Positions 44,832-55,263 of a stretch of 64,000 bases of DNA are shown in pieces. A model generated the notes under the pieces. That model had not been told where the DNA came from. It worked only from the letters and a program-made list of their open reading frames with translations, and did no database searches. Made by a program: the position numbers and the translations under genes. The DNA is from AP-15 sp963799085 (GTDB lineage: Bacteria; Pseudomonadota; Alphaproteobacteria; ATCC43930; CGMCC-115725), in contig CAWCWA010000001.1 in NCBI GenBank assembly GCA_963799085.1, positions 186,001-250,000 of the forward strand, read 5' to 3'. Every line of letters starts with the position of its first letter. The stretch's first letter is position 1.

Positions 44832-45936
44832 TTAGAGGTTCGCCTGGAAGTCGCTGTAGTCGCGAACCTTCTTGTAGATCTGCAGGCGGTTCCGCTGGCT
44901 GTCGGCGACGATGATGCTGTCGGTCGCCGGATCGAACTCGACCGCTGTCGGGAAGCAGAACCGCCATTGCGGCTCAAGGCTTTTGACGCGACGCCGCGCC
45001 TTCTTCATGTCCGGGTTGGCATCGACGGTTTGCTGCGCCCCATTTCGACAATTCCTGCGCATCGCCGATCAGATTGGCAACCGGTTTGCCTTCGGCGTCA
45101 AATACACAAACCCGATGATTGCCCCAATCGGTGACATAGATGTCGCCATCGGTATCCACGGCAACATCGGTCGGATGATTGAGCAGGCCCGGCTTGGGGT
45201 AGTGCGCCGTCTCGGAAGTAGCTGAAACATACGGCCCGAGCATGGTCACGGCATAGGCGCCCTCAGGCTCTTCAACCTTGCCGTACTCGCCGAACTTCAT
45301 CAGGAACTTGCCCTCGGGCGAGAGTTTCTGAACGCGATGGTTCTTCCAGTCGGCGACATAGATATTGCCGTCCTTGTCGAGGGTGATCCCCCAGGGCTGG
45401 TTGAACTCGCCGTCACCGGTGCCGGCACGGCCGCATTTTCCGACAAACTTGCCGTCCGGGGTGAAGACCTGCAGGCGGTTGTTGCCGCTGTCGACGACGA
45501 TGATGTTGCCGTTCTTCTCGACCGCCAGACCGGCCGGCCGCATCAATTCGCCGTCACCGCTGCCGGTCTTGCCCCATTTCCGCAGGAATTTGCCGCTGCT
45601 GTCGAACACGGAGATCGTATTTGTCCAATCGTCCGAGACATAGACATGATCGTTGTCGTCGACCGCGACGCCGAACGGCCAGACCGCATGGCCGTCGCCC
45701 TCGCCGTATTCGCAGAAATCGGCGAGCCATTCTTCTTCGCCCGGACCGCCGAGCTGCACTTTGTTGACGTGCATCCCGAAATTGTTCTCGTTACCGCGGT
45801 TGGCGGCGTAAAGAACGCCGTTTTTACCAAGGCACATCGTCTGGATATAATTGAAACCCGGTCCGCGGGCGGCGTTGCGCCCGACGGCATGGCTCCAATC
45901 ATAGACGCGTCCTTCGGAGACTGTTGTGAGCGGCAT
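44832..45936 (-). CDS. NHL-repeat (six-bladed propeller) protein, one indel
   Basis: About 368 residues of NHL repeats, each with a '..P.G.AVD..G.IYV.D..N.RI.VF...GKF' pattern: 'WPFGVAVDDNDHVYVSDD', 'RPAGLAVEKNGNIIVVDSG', 'QPWGITLDKDGNIYVADWKN', 'HPTDVAVDTDGDIYVTDWGN', and in the last frame 'FPTAVEFDPATDSIIVADSQ'. There is no signal peptide. An AGGAGG site precedes the ATG. Removing one c of 45038-45041 joins the frames (LSKWAQQTVDANPDM). It is downstream of the DUF1501 and DUF1800 genes on the same strand and probably part of the same operon. Confidence 0.82.
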
Positions 45937-46042
45937 AGCGCTCCTCCTCTCTGATCGACGTGTTTCGCTTACCCAGTCTTGTCACAACTCGCCCCTCCTC
46001 CCGAGGGCTGCCGCGGAAAGGAGAGAGTTGCGAGCCTTGCCG

Positions 46043-47184
46043 TCAGTTCAGGAAGGCCGGCTGCTCAAAGGTGCCGTTGACGATCGGCGCCGGATTGAGC
46101 TTCAGCCACTTGTCGAGAATCGTCGAGTAGACGCTGCGGAAGTCCATGTTCGGGTTCAGATCGCCCTGGACGAGGTGTTCCGGCTTGAGCGAGGGCATTT
46201 CGCCGTAATGCCCGCCCTTGACCTTCTCGCCGAGCACGAAGGCGACGCCGCCGGCGCCGTGGTCGGTTCCCGAGCCGTTGTCGCGCACGCGGCGGCCGAA
46301 CTCGGAGAACATCAGCACGATCACGTTGTCGGCGTGGTCATGCTCGCGCAGGTCTTTCATGAAGGCGTCGATGCCCTCGGTCACCGCGGTCCACAGATTG
46401 CCGTGGCCGGGGTTCTGGCCGGCATGCGTGTCGAAGGTGCTGTGGTCGCAGTAGAAGATCCGGCTGCCGAGATCGGCGAGATGCGACTTGGGCGATGCCC
46501 CGGAGCTTCCGCGCGATCGGCGTGTTCGGATACTGCACCGTCGACGTGTACTTCTGCGGCGCGACCTTCAGGATGTCCTCGCCCTTCAAGGAATCGAACC
46601 CGGTGCTGCTCATGTAGTCCATGACGGGGCCGACGCCGACCGCGGGCTTGTACATGTGCGCGAAGCGATCGAGAACCTGCTTGCGCTGCTCGCCCTGAAT
46701 GGTCGGCAGGAAGCCGTAGTGCTCCAGCGGACCGGCAACGCAGGCGACCGGCACGCCCGGCACCGCCAGCGAGCGCGGCAGGCTCGGGCCGAAGCTGACC
46801 GTGGTGACGACGTTTTCCTTGTTCGGGATCGAACTCGCGCGCCACCCGGCCGAGCCAGCCTTCGGTGCCGACCTTGATCGGCTCGCAAGTGTGCCAGATG
46901 TCCATGGCCCGGAAGTGCGAACGCGGCGAGTCCTTGAAGCCGACGCCGTGCAGGATGGCGAGCTTGCCGTCATCCCAGAACTGCTTCAGCGGCGCCATGT
47001 AGTGCGGGATGCCGTAGTCCTTGTCGAGATGCATGATCTGGTTGTCGGGGATCCCGACCGCCTTGCGGTTATCGCGGTACAGCGGGTTGTTGTACGGGAT
47101 CACCGTGTTCAGATAGTCGTTCCCGCCCGTGAGCTGCAGTACGACGATCACCGGGTCTTTCTGCGTTGCCTGTGTTGCCGGCAT
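46043..47184 (-). CDS. DUF1501 protein, indels
   Basis: A protein of about 380 residues with the alkaline-phosphatase-like DUF1501 pattern: 'DPVIVVLQLTGGNDYLNTVIPY', 'LAILHGVGFKDSPRSHFRAMDIW', 'VSFGPSLPRSLAVPGVPVACV', 'FDTHAGQNPGHGNLW' and 'NVIVLMFSEFGRRVRDNGSGTDHGAGGVAFVLG'. Members are often exported by Tat, but no signal peptide is visible here. Frames change near 46491 (extra g) and near 46825-46831. DUF1501 and DUF1800 genes nearly always occur as pairs; function unproven. Confidence 0.82.
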
Positions 47185-47219
47185 TGGGTATTCTCCTCGT
47201 CTGGCATAAGATGTAGTCT

Positions 47220-48633
47220 TTACGCGAATTGATACTCTCTGGTCGCCGCGATCAGCTGCAGCATCTGACCGGTGCGCTGATCGGCGATCTGGGCGTTTGA
47301 GGCGCTGTCCCAGTTGATCTGGCCCCACTCCTTGGCCTGCGCAGTCAGCTCCTGCTTGGTGTCGGCGCCGACTTCGACCGGGCCGAGCAGGTCGAGGCAG
47401 CCATCGACCAGCTGCTCCGGGGTCAGCGTGCCCTGCGCCTTCAAGCCGGTTGATGATGGCGCTGGACGCCCGGCAGCGACGGGTCGCCGACTCTGTTCCG
47501 CGACGAAGTTGATGCGCGCCATCAAGCGAGCCGCTGTTGATCCACTCCTTGCCGGTGTGCCAGCCCTCGACCGAGGGCGGGTTCAGCAGGTCCTGGCCCA
47601 TGTAGGACGGCTGTCATCGACAGCTCGCCATACCCAGGCTTCGGGAGCTCGTGGCCGCCGACCAGGCGCAGCGTGCCGACCACCACCTCGGCCGGCGACT
47701 TCATGTGCTGGAAGCGGGCGTTCTTGAAGAAGTCCGACTTGAACAGCGCGCGCAGCACCGGCGTCATGTCGAACTTCGAGTCCCGGAAGACCCCCACCAG
47801 CGTGTCGATCGCCTTCTGGTCGCGCGGCGGCTCGATCGGCCAGGCAGGCACCTGCGGCTCGTCGGCGACGAAGAAGTTGTACAGATGCCGGCAGATGAAC
47901 CTGCCGCAAGCCGGCTGCTGCACGATGATGTCGATGATGTCTTCGCCGTTGAAACGGCCCTTGTGGCCGAGGAAGTCCTTCTCGCCGTCATCGTGGTCTT
48001 CCGGGCGGTACTCGAACTTCCAGGGGAACCGGCCGTAGGGCGCGCGCGGGCATCTTGGTCTCGAAGGTCCAGCCGGTGAAGGCCCGCGAGCATTCACGGA
48101 CGTCCTTCTCGGTGTAGTTGCCGGCGCCGAGGCTGAACAGTTCCAGCAGTTCGCGGCCCCAGTTCTCGTTGACCGCCGTGCCATGGTTCTGCTGGTTGTC
48201 CAGCCAGAAGATCATCGTCGGATTTCTCGCGATCGTCGAGCAACAGGTCGCGGTAGTTGCCCATGCCGTTCTGGCGGAACAGCTCGATCTGTTCCAGCAG
48301 CTGGTCGTAATTGTCGACCTTCGAATTGCCGGTGGCGAAGACATGGTGCCAGAACAGCGCCATCTTTTCTTCGAGCGGCCGCTTGGTGTTGACCAGATAG
48401 TACATCCAGTTGACGTTGCCCATCGGGGGCTGACCGCCGGGGAGCAACGAGGCCGGCTGATAGCGCAGCAGCTCATAGGCATCGACCGGCGGCTGCGACT
48501 CCGGGTTGAGCAGTTCCTCGACCGTGGCGTCGTAGCCCTTGGCCGCGCGCGCCTCGATTTCGTCGCGGCCGGCGCCGAAGCCGGCCCGCCGCATCAGATG
48601 CGCCATCAAGGCGATGTCGTCTTGGTATGCCAT
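47220..48633 (-). CDS. DUF1800 protein, several indels
   Basis: About 470 residues: 'MAYQDDIALMAHLMRRAGFG', 'MYYLVNTKRPLEEKMALFWHHVF', 'LLEQIELFRQNGMGNYRDLL', 'PTMIFWLDNQQNH', 'NENWGRELLELFSLGAGNYTE', 'ECSRAFTGWTFE', 'ACGRFICRHLYNFFVADEP', 'GQDLLNPPSVEGWHTGKEWI'. This is the DUF1800 family, partner of DUF1501. Frame changes lie near 48241, 48040-48060, 47600 and 47450-47530. The start follows GAGGAGGAG. No signal peptide is present. Confidence 0.8.
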
Positions 48634-48978
48634 TCTTTGGTCTCCTCCTCGTCTTGGTCGGTCACGCTAAGCGAAAGATATCGGCCGCAGAAGGGAACGC
48701 CGCGGCCGAAGCGAGTGTTGAAGCGATAGTCGAGCAGATCAAGCCGCAGGCGTGGCAGCGGGTTGCAGCCGAAGATTTGCGGTGGAACACCCTTGGGTGC
48801 ACGATTTCCTCACCTCGGGCCGATCGCGATACGTGCCGGCTTTGTCCCCCGCGGGCGACCGCGGCGGGTTATCGCGGGATCTGCTCCTTAGAACGATTTT
48901 GATCCTAGCCCCGCGGCCTGTCAAGCGGCCCGCACGCCATTCGGGCATCTTGCCTGGATAAATTCCTGCCGCGCCGCC
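48634..48978. other. Gene-free 345-base stretch
   Basis: It lies between the DUF1800 start and the stop of the nitronate monooxygenase-like gene, both on the minus strand. It should carry the promoter of the DUF1800-DUF1501-NHL set. I see no reading frame with family similarity and no convincing terminator. Confidence 0.6.
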
Positions 48979-50381
48979 TCAATCGCCGGTCTGCACGCGC
49001 TCGACCAGTTCGCTGACAGTCGGGACATAGCCGTTGGCGTAGAACGGGTCGCTAGGCGAAGCGATAGGCGTTGTGTCCGGCAAACATCAGCTGGAATGCG
49101 ACATCGTCGGAGTGCCGGATCGCCTGCAACGTCTTCTGGATGCAGAAGCTGCGCGGGTCGGCCTTCTTGCCCGGTGGAGCCCTGCTCGTTTTGCGCCCAG
49201 TTCGAGAACTGACAGGCGCTGAGACACCCCATGCAGCTGATCTGGTCGTTGCGAATTTCGAGCGCCTTTTGCCGGGGTGACGAAAATCAGCGTCGAATCG
49301 GGCGTGCGCAGCGCCTCGGTAAAGCCCTGGGCCACCCAGCCTCTCGCCGACTCGCGGTCATGCGGGGTCAGATAGACGAGGCGGCCGCGGGCGCCGACGT
49401 GAAACGGCGCGACATGCTCGCCGACCGGCTCGACCGCATAGGCGACCTGACGCTCCGAACGCTGCTGCAGCTCTTGCAGGAAGCCGTTGCGCACCGCCGA
49501 GGAATAAAATCCGGTCGGGCTGAACCGGTTGAGGTAAGACCTCGCCCTCGCGCAGGGTCAGCAGCCTTGCGCTTCCAGGCATCGGAGATCGGGCTTTCGC
49601 GGGTCAGCAGCGGGCGCGTGCCGAATTGGAACGCGACCGGACCGAGCTCGGGATTGTCGATCCAGTCGCCCCATTCGCGCAGATACCACACCCCGCCGGC
49701 CATGAAGATCGGCGTCTCGGCCAGGCCGAATTCGCTCATCAGTCCGCGCAATTCGCGCACCCGCGGATAGGGCGGCTCGGGCTGTTCCGGATCCTCGATA
49801 TTCGACAGCCCGTTATGGCCGCCGGCCAGCCATGGGTCCTCGTAGACGACGCCGCCGAGCCAGTCCCGGAACTTGTGGTAGGCGCGCTTCCACAGCGCGC
49901 GAAAGGCTCGCGCCGACGACACGATCGGATAGTAATAGACGCCGTATCGCGCCGAGATCTCGGCGATCTTGTACGGCATGCCGGCGCCGCAGGTGACGCC
50001 GTGGATCAGGCCGCGCGCGCCTTCGAGCACGCCGTGCAGCACCCGCTCGGCGGCCGCCATCTCCCACAGCACGTTCATGTGGATGCGGCCTTGACCGTTC
50101 GAGCGCTCGTACGCGACGCGCGCCTGCTGGATGCCGCCCTCGATCGCGTAGGCGACCAGTTCCTCGTGGCGCTCGCGCCGGGTGCGGCCGTAATAGAGCT
50201 GCGGGATCAGCTCGCCGGCTTCGTTGTAGCTGTCGGCGTTCACGCCGGAAAAGGTGCCGACCCCGCCCGAGGCGGCCCAGGCCCCCGAACTCTCGCCATT
50301 CGACACCGAGATGCCCTTGCCGCCTTCGACGAGCGGCAGCACCTCGCGCCCGGAGATGACGATCGGATTGAGCGGCTTCAC
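48979..50381 (-). CDS. Nitronate monooxygenase-like FMN protein, several indels
   Basis: About 467 residues of a 2-nitropropane dioxygenase-like TIM barrel: 'PIVISGREVLPLVEGGKGIS', 'GVGTFSGVNADSYNEAGEL', 'GARGLIHGVTCGAGMPYKI', 'YYYPIVSSARAF', 'GGHNGLSNIEDPEQP', 'ETPIFMAGGVW', 'GPVAFQFGTRPLLT', then 'NRFSPTGFYSSAV', 'TPDSTLIFVTP', 'ISCMGCLSACQFSNWAQN' and 'ANGYVPTVSELVERVQTGD'. The extra cysteine cluster near the C-terminus is unlike simple NMOs and suggests metal binding. GTG start with GAGGGAG upstream. Extra bases fit at 49061, 49171, 49271, 49531 and 49561. Confidence 0.78.
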
Positions 50382-50440
50382 TGAACGGCTCCCTCGGCGG
50401 ATGCTGTCTGCCCGGTGCCAACGGCGTCAGCGGTCTGACA

Positions 50441-51216
50441 TCATGCCACCGCGCCGGCCTGCAGAATCATATCGGGCACATCCGAGAAAACGGAAGTCAC
50501 GCCCCAACCGAACAGCAAGCGGCGCCCGCGCCGGGTCGTTGACGGTGTACGCCGCGACCAGCGTATCCAGCCGCGCGGATCTCGGCGACGCGCCGCCTCC
50601 GCAGCCGCCGGTGATCGACCCCGATCACGACGCAGTCGAGCCGCTTCGCGATTTCCGCCCAGCCGCTCGGCACGGAGCGGAACAGCATGCCGCGCCGGAC
50701 TGCGGCGCCAGATCGCGCAACGTCGCGATGGCGGTCAGGCAGAAAGCTCGATACGAAGAGCGGCGGCGGCGCCGGCCGAGTCGGTTCACGGCGCCGGCGA
50801 CGGCGGCGGCGGTCGCGTATTCGCGGCCGGGATCAGCCTTCATCTCGATGTTGACGCGCCAGATCGAGTTCGGCTGCAAGCGCCAGTGCCTCTTCCAGCG
50901 TCGGTACCCGTTCGCCGGCGAAAGCCGGACCGAACCAGCAGCCGGCATCGCATCGGCGGATCGTCGCGAGGGTCTGGCCCGCCACCAGTCCGGTGCGGTC
51001 GGTCGTGCGGTCGAGGCGGGCGTCGTGGCACAACACCAGTCGCGCCGTCGGCGGTCAGCCGCACGTCGAATTCGACCCAGTCGCAGCCGAGCGCCTTGGC
51101 GGCGCGCAGCCCCGCCAGCGTGTTTTCCGGCGCCCGCCCCGCCGCGCCGCGATGCCCGATAACCGGCGGAACGGCGAGGGCAGCGGGAAGGGCGTGACCG
51201 TCCCGCCCGGTTTCGA
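50441..51216 (-). CDS. Glycerophosphodiester phosphodiesterase, several indels, start unresolved
   Basis: A GDPD-family TIM barrel that splits glycerophosphodiesters. The N-terminal motif 'PPVIGHRGAAGRAPENTLAG' and 'GCDWVEFDVRLTADG' are followed in other frames by 'LCHDARLDRTTDRTGLV' (catalytic His), 'FAGERVPTLEEALALA', 'NIEMKADPGREYATAAAVA' and 'FGWGVTSVFSDVPDMILQ'. No ATG, GTG or TTG stands in frame before 'VETGRDG', so the start is probably hidden by another indel. The product feeds glycerol 3-phosphate, which links to glpK in function only. It follows pnp by a few bases. Confidence 0.75.
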
Positions 51217-51222
51217 CGAGAT

Positions 51223-53369
51223 TCAGAGCGCCGCCTTTGCCGGTTCGGGGCGCCGAGCGCCGAGGTCTTCGCCAGTCTGCTGATCGACCTGCCGCATGCT
51301 GAGCTTGACCTTGCCGCGATCGTCGAAGCCGAGCACCTTGACCTTGACCTGGTCGCCGAGCTTGACGACGTCCGACACCTTGCCGACGCGCTGCTGCGCC
51401 AACTCGCTGATATGGACGAGCCCGTCGCGCGATCCGAGGAAGTTCACGAAGGCGCCGAAATCGACGACTTTGACGACCTTGCCCGGTATAGATCACCCCG
51501 AGTTCGGGTTCGGCGACGATGCCGCGGATCCAGTCGATCGCCGCCTGCGCCGCCTTGCCGTCGACCGCGGCGACCTTGATCGTGCCGTCGTCGTCGATGT
51601 CGATCTTGGCGCCGGTCGTCTCGATGATCTCGCGAATGACCTTGCCGCCGGAACCGATGACCTCGCGGATCTTGTCGCGCGGGATCGAGAAGGTCGTGAT
51701 CCGCGGCGCGTTCTCGCTGACCTCGTCGCGCGCGCCCGGTCAGCGCCTTGGCCATCTCGCCGAGGATGTGGCGCGCGTCCGTCCTTCGCCTGATCGAGCG
51801 CGACGCGCATGATCTCCTCGGTGATCGAGGTGATCTTGATGTCCATCTGCAGCGCCGTGACGCCGCGCTCGGTGCCGGCCACCTTGAAGTCCATGTCGCC
51901 GAGATGGTCCTCGTCGCCGAGGATGTCGGACGAGCACGGCGAACCCGTCCGGCTCCTTGATCAGCCCCATCGCGATACCGGCGACCGGGCGCGGCAGCGG
52001 CACGCCGGCATCCATCAGCGCCAGCGAGGCGCCGCATACCGAAGCCATCGACGACGAGCCGTTCGATTCGGTGATCTCGGAGACGACGCGGACCGTGTAG
52101 GGGAAGCTCTCCTTCGGCGGCAGCAACGGTCGCACCGCGCGCCAGGCGAGCTTGCCGTGGCCGATCTCGCGCCGCCCGGGCGACCCCATGCGGCCGGCTT
52201 CGCCGGTCGAGTAGGGCGGGAAATTGTAGTGCAGCATGAAGTTCTCGCGGTATTCGCCTTCCAGCGCGTCGATGATCTGCTCGTCCTGGCCGGTGCCGAG
52301 CGTGGCGACGACCAGCGCCTGCGTCTCGCCGCGCGTGAACAGCACCGAGCCGTGCGCCCGCGGCAGGATGCCGACCTGGCAATCGAATCGGCCGTACCGT
52401 CTTGGTGTCGCGGCCGTCGATCCGCGGTTCCGTCGCGCAGAATCGCGCCGCGTACGATTTCCTTTTCGATGTCCTTGAACAGCTTGAGCGCCAGCGCCCG
52501 CTCCTCGTCATTCTCGAACAAGGCGACCGGCGCTTTGCCTTGGCGGCATCGAGCCGGTCGCTGCGTTCCTGCTTGCCGCGTTCGCGATAGGCGGCCGTCG
52601 ATCAGCGGCCCGATCTCCTCGCGCAGCCGCGACCGCGATCGCCGTCCTTGTTGGCCGGCGGCGCGGGCAGGGCCCACGGCTCGCGGGCGCAGGTCTCGGC
52701 CAAATCGATGATCGCCTCGATGACCGGCTGGAAACTCTGGTGGCCGAACATGACCGCGCCGAGCATGACGTCCTCGGAAAGCTCCTTGGCCTCCGATTCG
52801 ACCATCAGCACGCCCTCGCTCGTGCCGGCGACGACAAGGTCGAGCTGCGAACGCGGCAGCTGGTCGAGGGTCGGGTTCAGCACGTATTCGCCATTGATAT
52901 AACCGACGCGGCAGCCGCCGATCGGGCCCGATGAACGGGATCCCGGACAGCGTCAGCGCCGCCGAAGCGCCGATCATCGCCACGATGTCGGGATCGTTTT
53001 CGAGGTCGTGGCTCAGCACGGTGCAGACGACCTGCGTCTCGTTGAGGAAACCCGGCGCAAAAAGCGGCCGGATCGGCCGATCGATCAGCCGCGACACCAG
53101 GGTTTCCTTTTCGGAGGGCCGTCCTTCGCGCTTGAAAAAGCCGCCGGGAATCTTGCCGGCGGCAAATGTCTTTTCCTGATAATTGACTGTCAGCGGGAAA
53201 AAATCCTGGCCGGGCTTGGCCGATTTCGCGTTGCGACGGCGGTGCACAGGACAGTCGTCTCGCCATAGGTCGCCAGCACCGCGCCGTCGGCCTGCCGGGC
53301 GATCTTGCCGGTCTCGAGCACGAGGCGGCGGCCGCCCCAGATCAGTTCCTTACGAAAAACCTGGAACAT
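51223..53369 (-). CDS. pnp: Polynucleotide phosphorylase, many indels
   Basis: PNPase degrades RNA phosphorolytically in the degradosome. Two RNase PH cores, a KH and an S1 domain are all present but spread over three frames: 'GQDFFPLTVNYQEKTFAAG', 'FFKREGRPSEKETLVSRLID', 'IDGRDTKTVRPI', 'ILPRAHGSVLFTRGETQALV', 'FMLHYNFPPYSTGEAGRMG', 'ILGDEDHLGDMDFKVAGT', 'PRDKIREVIGSGGKVIRE' (KH) and 'VNFLGSRDGLVHISELAQQR' (S1). Extra bases fit at 51481, 51931 (restores AVLSDILGDED), 52381, 52421, 52631 and 52641; bases are missing at 52540/52541 and 53230/53231. The full domain set argues the real gene is intact. Confidence 0.92.
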
Positions 53370-53397
53370 TCGTTATTTTCCTTCCGAACAACCGGTC

Positions 53398-53421
53398 GAC
53401 GGCGGCGGATCCGTCGCCGTC
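53398..53421. promoter_or_regulatory. 24-bp near-palindrome in the rpsO-pnp gap
   Basis: gacggcggcgga tccgtcgccgtc folds into a 12-bp stem with one mismatched pair, between the rpsO stop-side and the pnp start (28 bases before the pnp ATG on the minus strand). In other Proteobacteria a hairpin at this place ends rpsO transcription and is cut by RNase III for pnp autocontrol; here that is inference. Confidence 0.4.
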
Positions 53422-53580
53422 CGGCGACAGGCCGTCCCGCCGCCCCGAAGATCGCTCGCCCGCGATACGCACGCATATGGCGACTCTGCGGCGGCCGCAA
53501 TGACCGGCCTCGCGCGGGCGGATGCCGGCCTCGCCCGCTCGCGGACTGGATCGCCTTCGGCAGCGGCCGACGAATGCTGC

Positions 53581-53852
53581 TCAGCGGCGCAAGCCGAGGC
53601 GGCCGATCAACGTCTTGTAGCGCTCGCGCTTGACCTTTTCAGATAGTCCAAGAGCCGCCGGCGCTGCCCGACCATGACCAAAAGCCCGCGCCGGGAATGA
53701 AAATCCTTCTTGTGCGTGCCCAGGTGGTCGGTCAGGTTGCGGATGCGTTCCGACTGAGGATCGCTACCTGCACCTCGGGCGAGCCGGTATCGCCGGATTT
53801 GACGCGCATACTCGCCAATGAGCGCCTGTTTGCGCTCGGGGGTAATCGACAT
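53581..53852 (-). CDS. rpsO: 30S ribosomal protein S15, indels
   Basis: S15 binds 16S rRNA in the small subunit. Parts in different frames: 'MSITPERKQALIGEYA', 'KSGDTGSPEVQVAIL', 'ERIRNLTDHLGTHKKDFHSRRGLL' (split over two frames), 'MVGQRRRLLDYL' and 'KRERYKTLIGRLGLRR'. Removing g at 53801 gives 'EYARKSGDTGSPE'; adding a base at 53640/53641 gives 'LLDYLEKVKRERYKTLIG'. Another break lies near 53750/53751. An essential protein of 89-90 residues with three breaks is not credible biologically, so these are data errors. Confidence 0.93.
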
Positions 53853-53865
53853 CGGGTATGTCCCT

Positions 53866-54800
53866 TCAACGATTGATGATGCGCACCGGCCGAAGACCGC
53901 CATCCTCGATACTGCGCCAGCGCGATCAACGATGCGATCATGCCGCGCGCTGACGAGCGCCCCTCCTCGATCCCGCTCGGCATCCCTCTTCGTTCGCCGG
54001 AGATGCGCGCCACGCCGAACGCGCTGCCCGTGGCGCAATCGAGCGGCTTCGTCTGCCGTCACGGCGAGCGCCGGGATGTCGTCCAGCGCCGTCTCGATCG
54101 GCAAAAGATACCCGCAAGTCGCCAGACTATGCCGAGCTGTGCACTGCCTATTCCAGAGAAATCGCTTGCGCTTCGGTAAAGCGCCCGACGCGATAACCGG
54201 CGCAGTTCGGCGATATGCGCCGAGTGTACCCAGAGCCAGGCGCGAGGTCGCGCGCCAGGGCGCGGATATAGGTCCCCGCGCCAACCACCGCCTCGCAATC
54301 GGCGTGGTCAGGGTCGGGAATTCCAAGCAGCCGCAGCTCGGCAATCTCGACCGAGCGCGCCGCCAGCGTCCGGCGCTTTGCCGCCCGGGCGAGCGCATAG
54401 GCGCGCCGGCCGGCGATCTTGATCGCCGAATAGGCCGGCGGCGTCTGCAAGATCGTCCCGATAAAGCGCGGCAGCGCCGCCGCTATCGCGTCGCGGACGT
54501 CTGGCCGCACCGCCGATTCGGCGACGATTTCGCCTTCGCGGTCGTCGGTGTCGCGTCGCCACGCCCCAGGCGGATGCGAAAGCGGTAGCGTCTTGCGTCC
54601 CGGCCATCGCGAAGGCGACGGTCTTCGTCGCCTCGCCCAGCGCCAGCGGCAACACCCCGGTCGCCAGCGGGTCGAGCGTGCCGGCGTGCCCGACCTTGGC
54701 GCCGGTCGCGCGCTTGACAGCGCGCGACGACCCGGCCGAGGTCATGCCCGGCCGGCTTATCGATGACAAGCCAGCCGTCGAGGGCGCCCTCAGCAAGCAT
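53866..54800 (-). CDS. truB: tRNA pseudouridine(55) synthase, several indels
   Basis: TruB makes pseudouridine 55 in the T-loop of tRNAs. Landmarks: 'LDGWLVIDKPAG', 'VKRATGAKVGHAGTLDPLATG' (catalytic Asp in GTLDPLA), 'ILQTPPAYSAIKIAGRRAYALAR', 'CEAVVGAGTYIRALARDLA', 'YLLPIETALDDIPALAVT' and the C-terminal 'IEDGGLRPVRIINR'. Frame changes are seen near 54740, 54545, 54225, 54130 and 53910-53990. ATG 54798-54800 overlaps the rbfA stop by 11 bases. Confidence 0.92.
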
Positions 54801-55239
54801 CCGTATCGGCCGGGCCGGACGGGAGAAGGTCGCGCTCCACCTCGGGTCGGGCAAGAATGGCGGCGATCCGCTCGGCTTGGTCGAAGGCGGCGTCCAGCGC
54901 AAAAACCAGTTCGGGAACACGGCGCAACGGCACCACGCGGGCGAGCCGGCCTCTCAGAAAAGGCGCGCTGCGGCGAAGCGCAGCCAGCACCGCCTCGGCA
55001 TTGGCGCCGCCGAGCGGCATGACATAGGCCGTGGCGTTGCGCAGGTCGGCGCTCATGCGCACTTCGGCGACGGTGATGCTGACGTCGTGAAGCGCCGGGT
55101 CGCGGCATTCGCCCTCGCGCAGGATTTTCGCCAACGCGTGCCGCACTTCCTCACCGACGCGAAGCGGCCGTTGGCCTTGTCGGCGATCGGATTCGCCATC
55201 AATCAGGAATGACCCGGCCTCGCGTCGTTTTCTACCCAT
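54790..55239 (-). CDS. rbfA: 30S ribosome-binding factor A
   Basis: RbfA helps mature the 16S rRNA 5' end. The KH-like fold is present in 149 residues: 'RQGQRPLRVGEEVRHALAKIL', 'ALHDVSITVAEVRMSADLRNATAYVMPLGG', 'RRVPELVFALDAAFDQAERI'. It is intact. Order infB-rbfA-truB is the standard one. Confidence 0.94.
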   Translation of the reverse strand: MGRKRREAGSFLIDGESDRRQGQRPLRVGEEVRHALAKILREGECRDPALHDVSITVAEVRMSADLRNATAYVMPLGGANAEAVLAALRRSAPFLRGRLARVVPLRRVPELVFALDAAFDQAERIAAILARPEVERDLLPSGPADTDAC

Positions 55240-55263
55240 TGCGAGCGTAGTGCGCGGGCGGCG

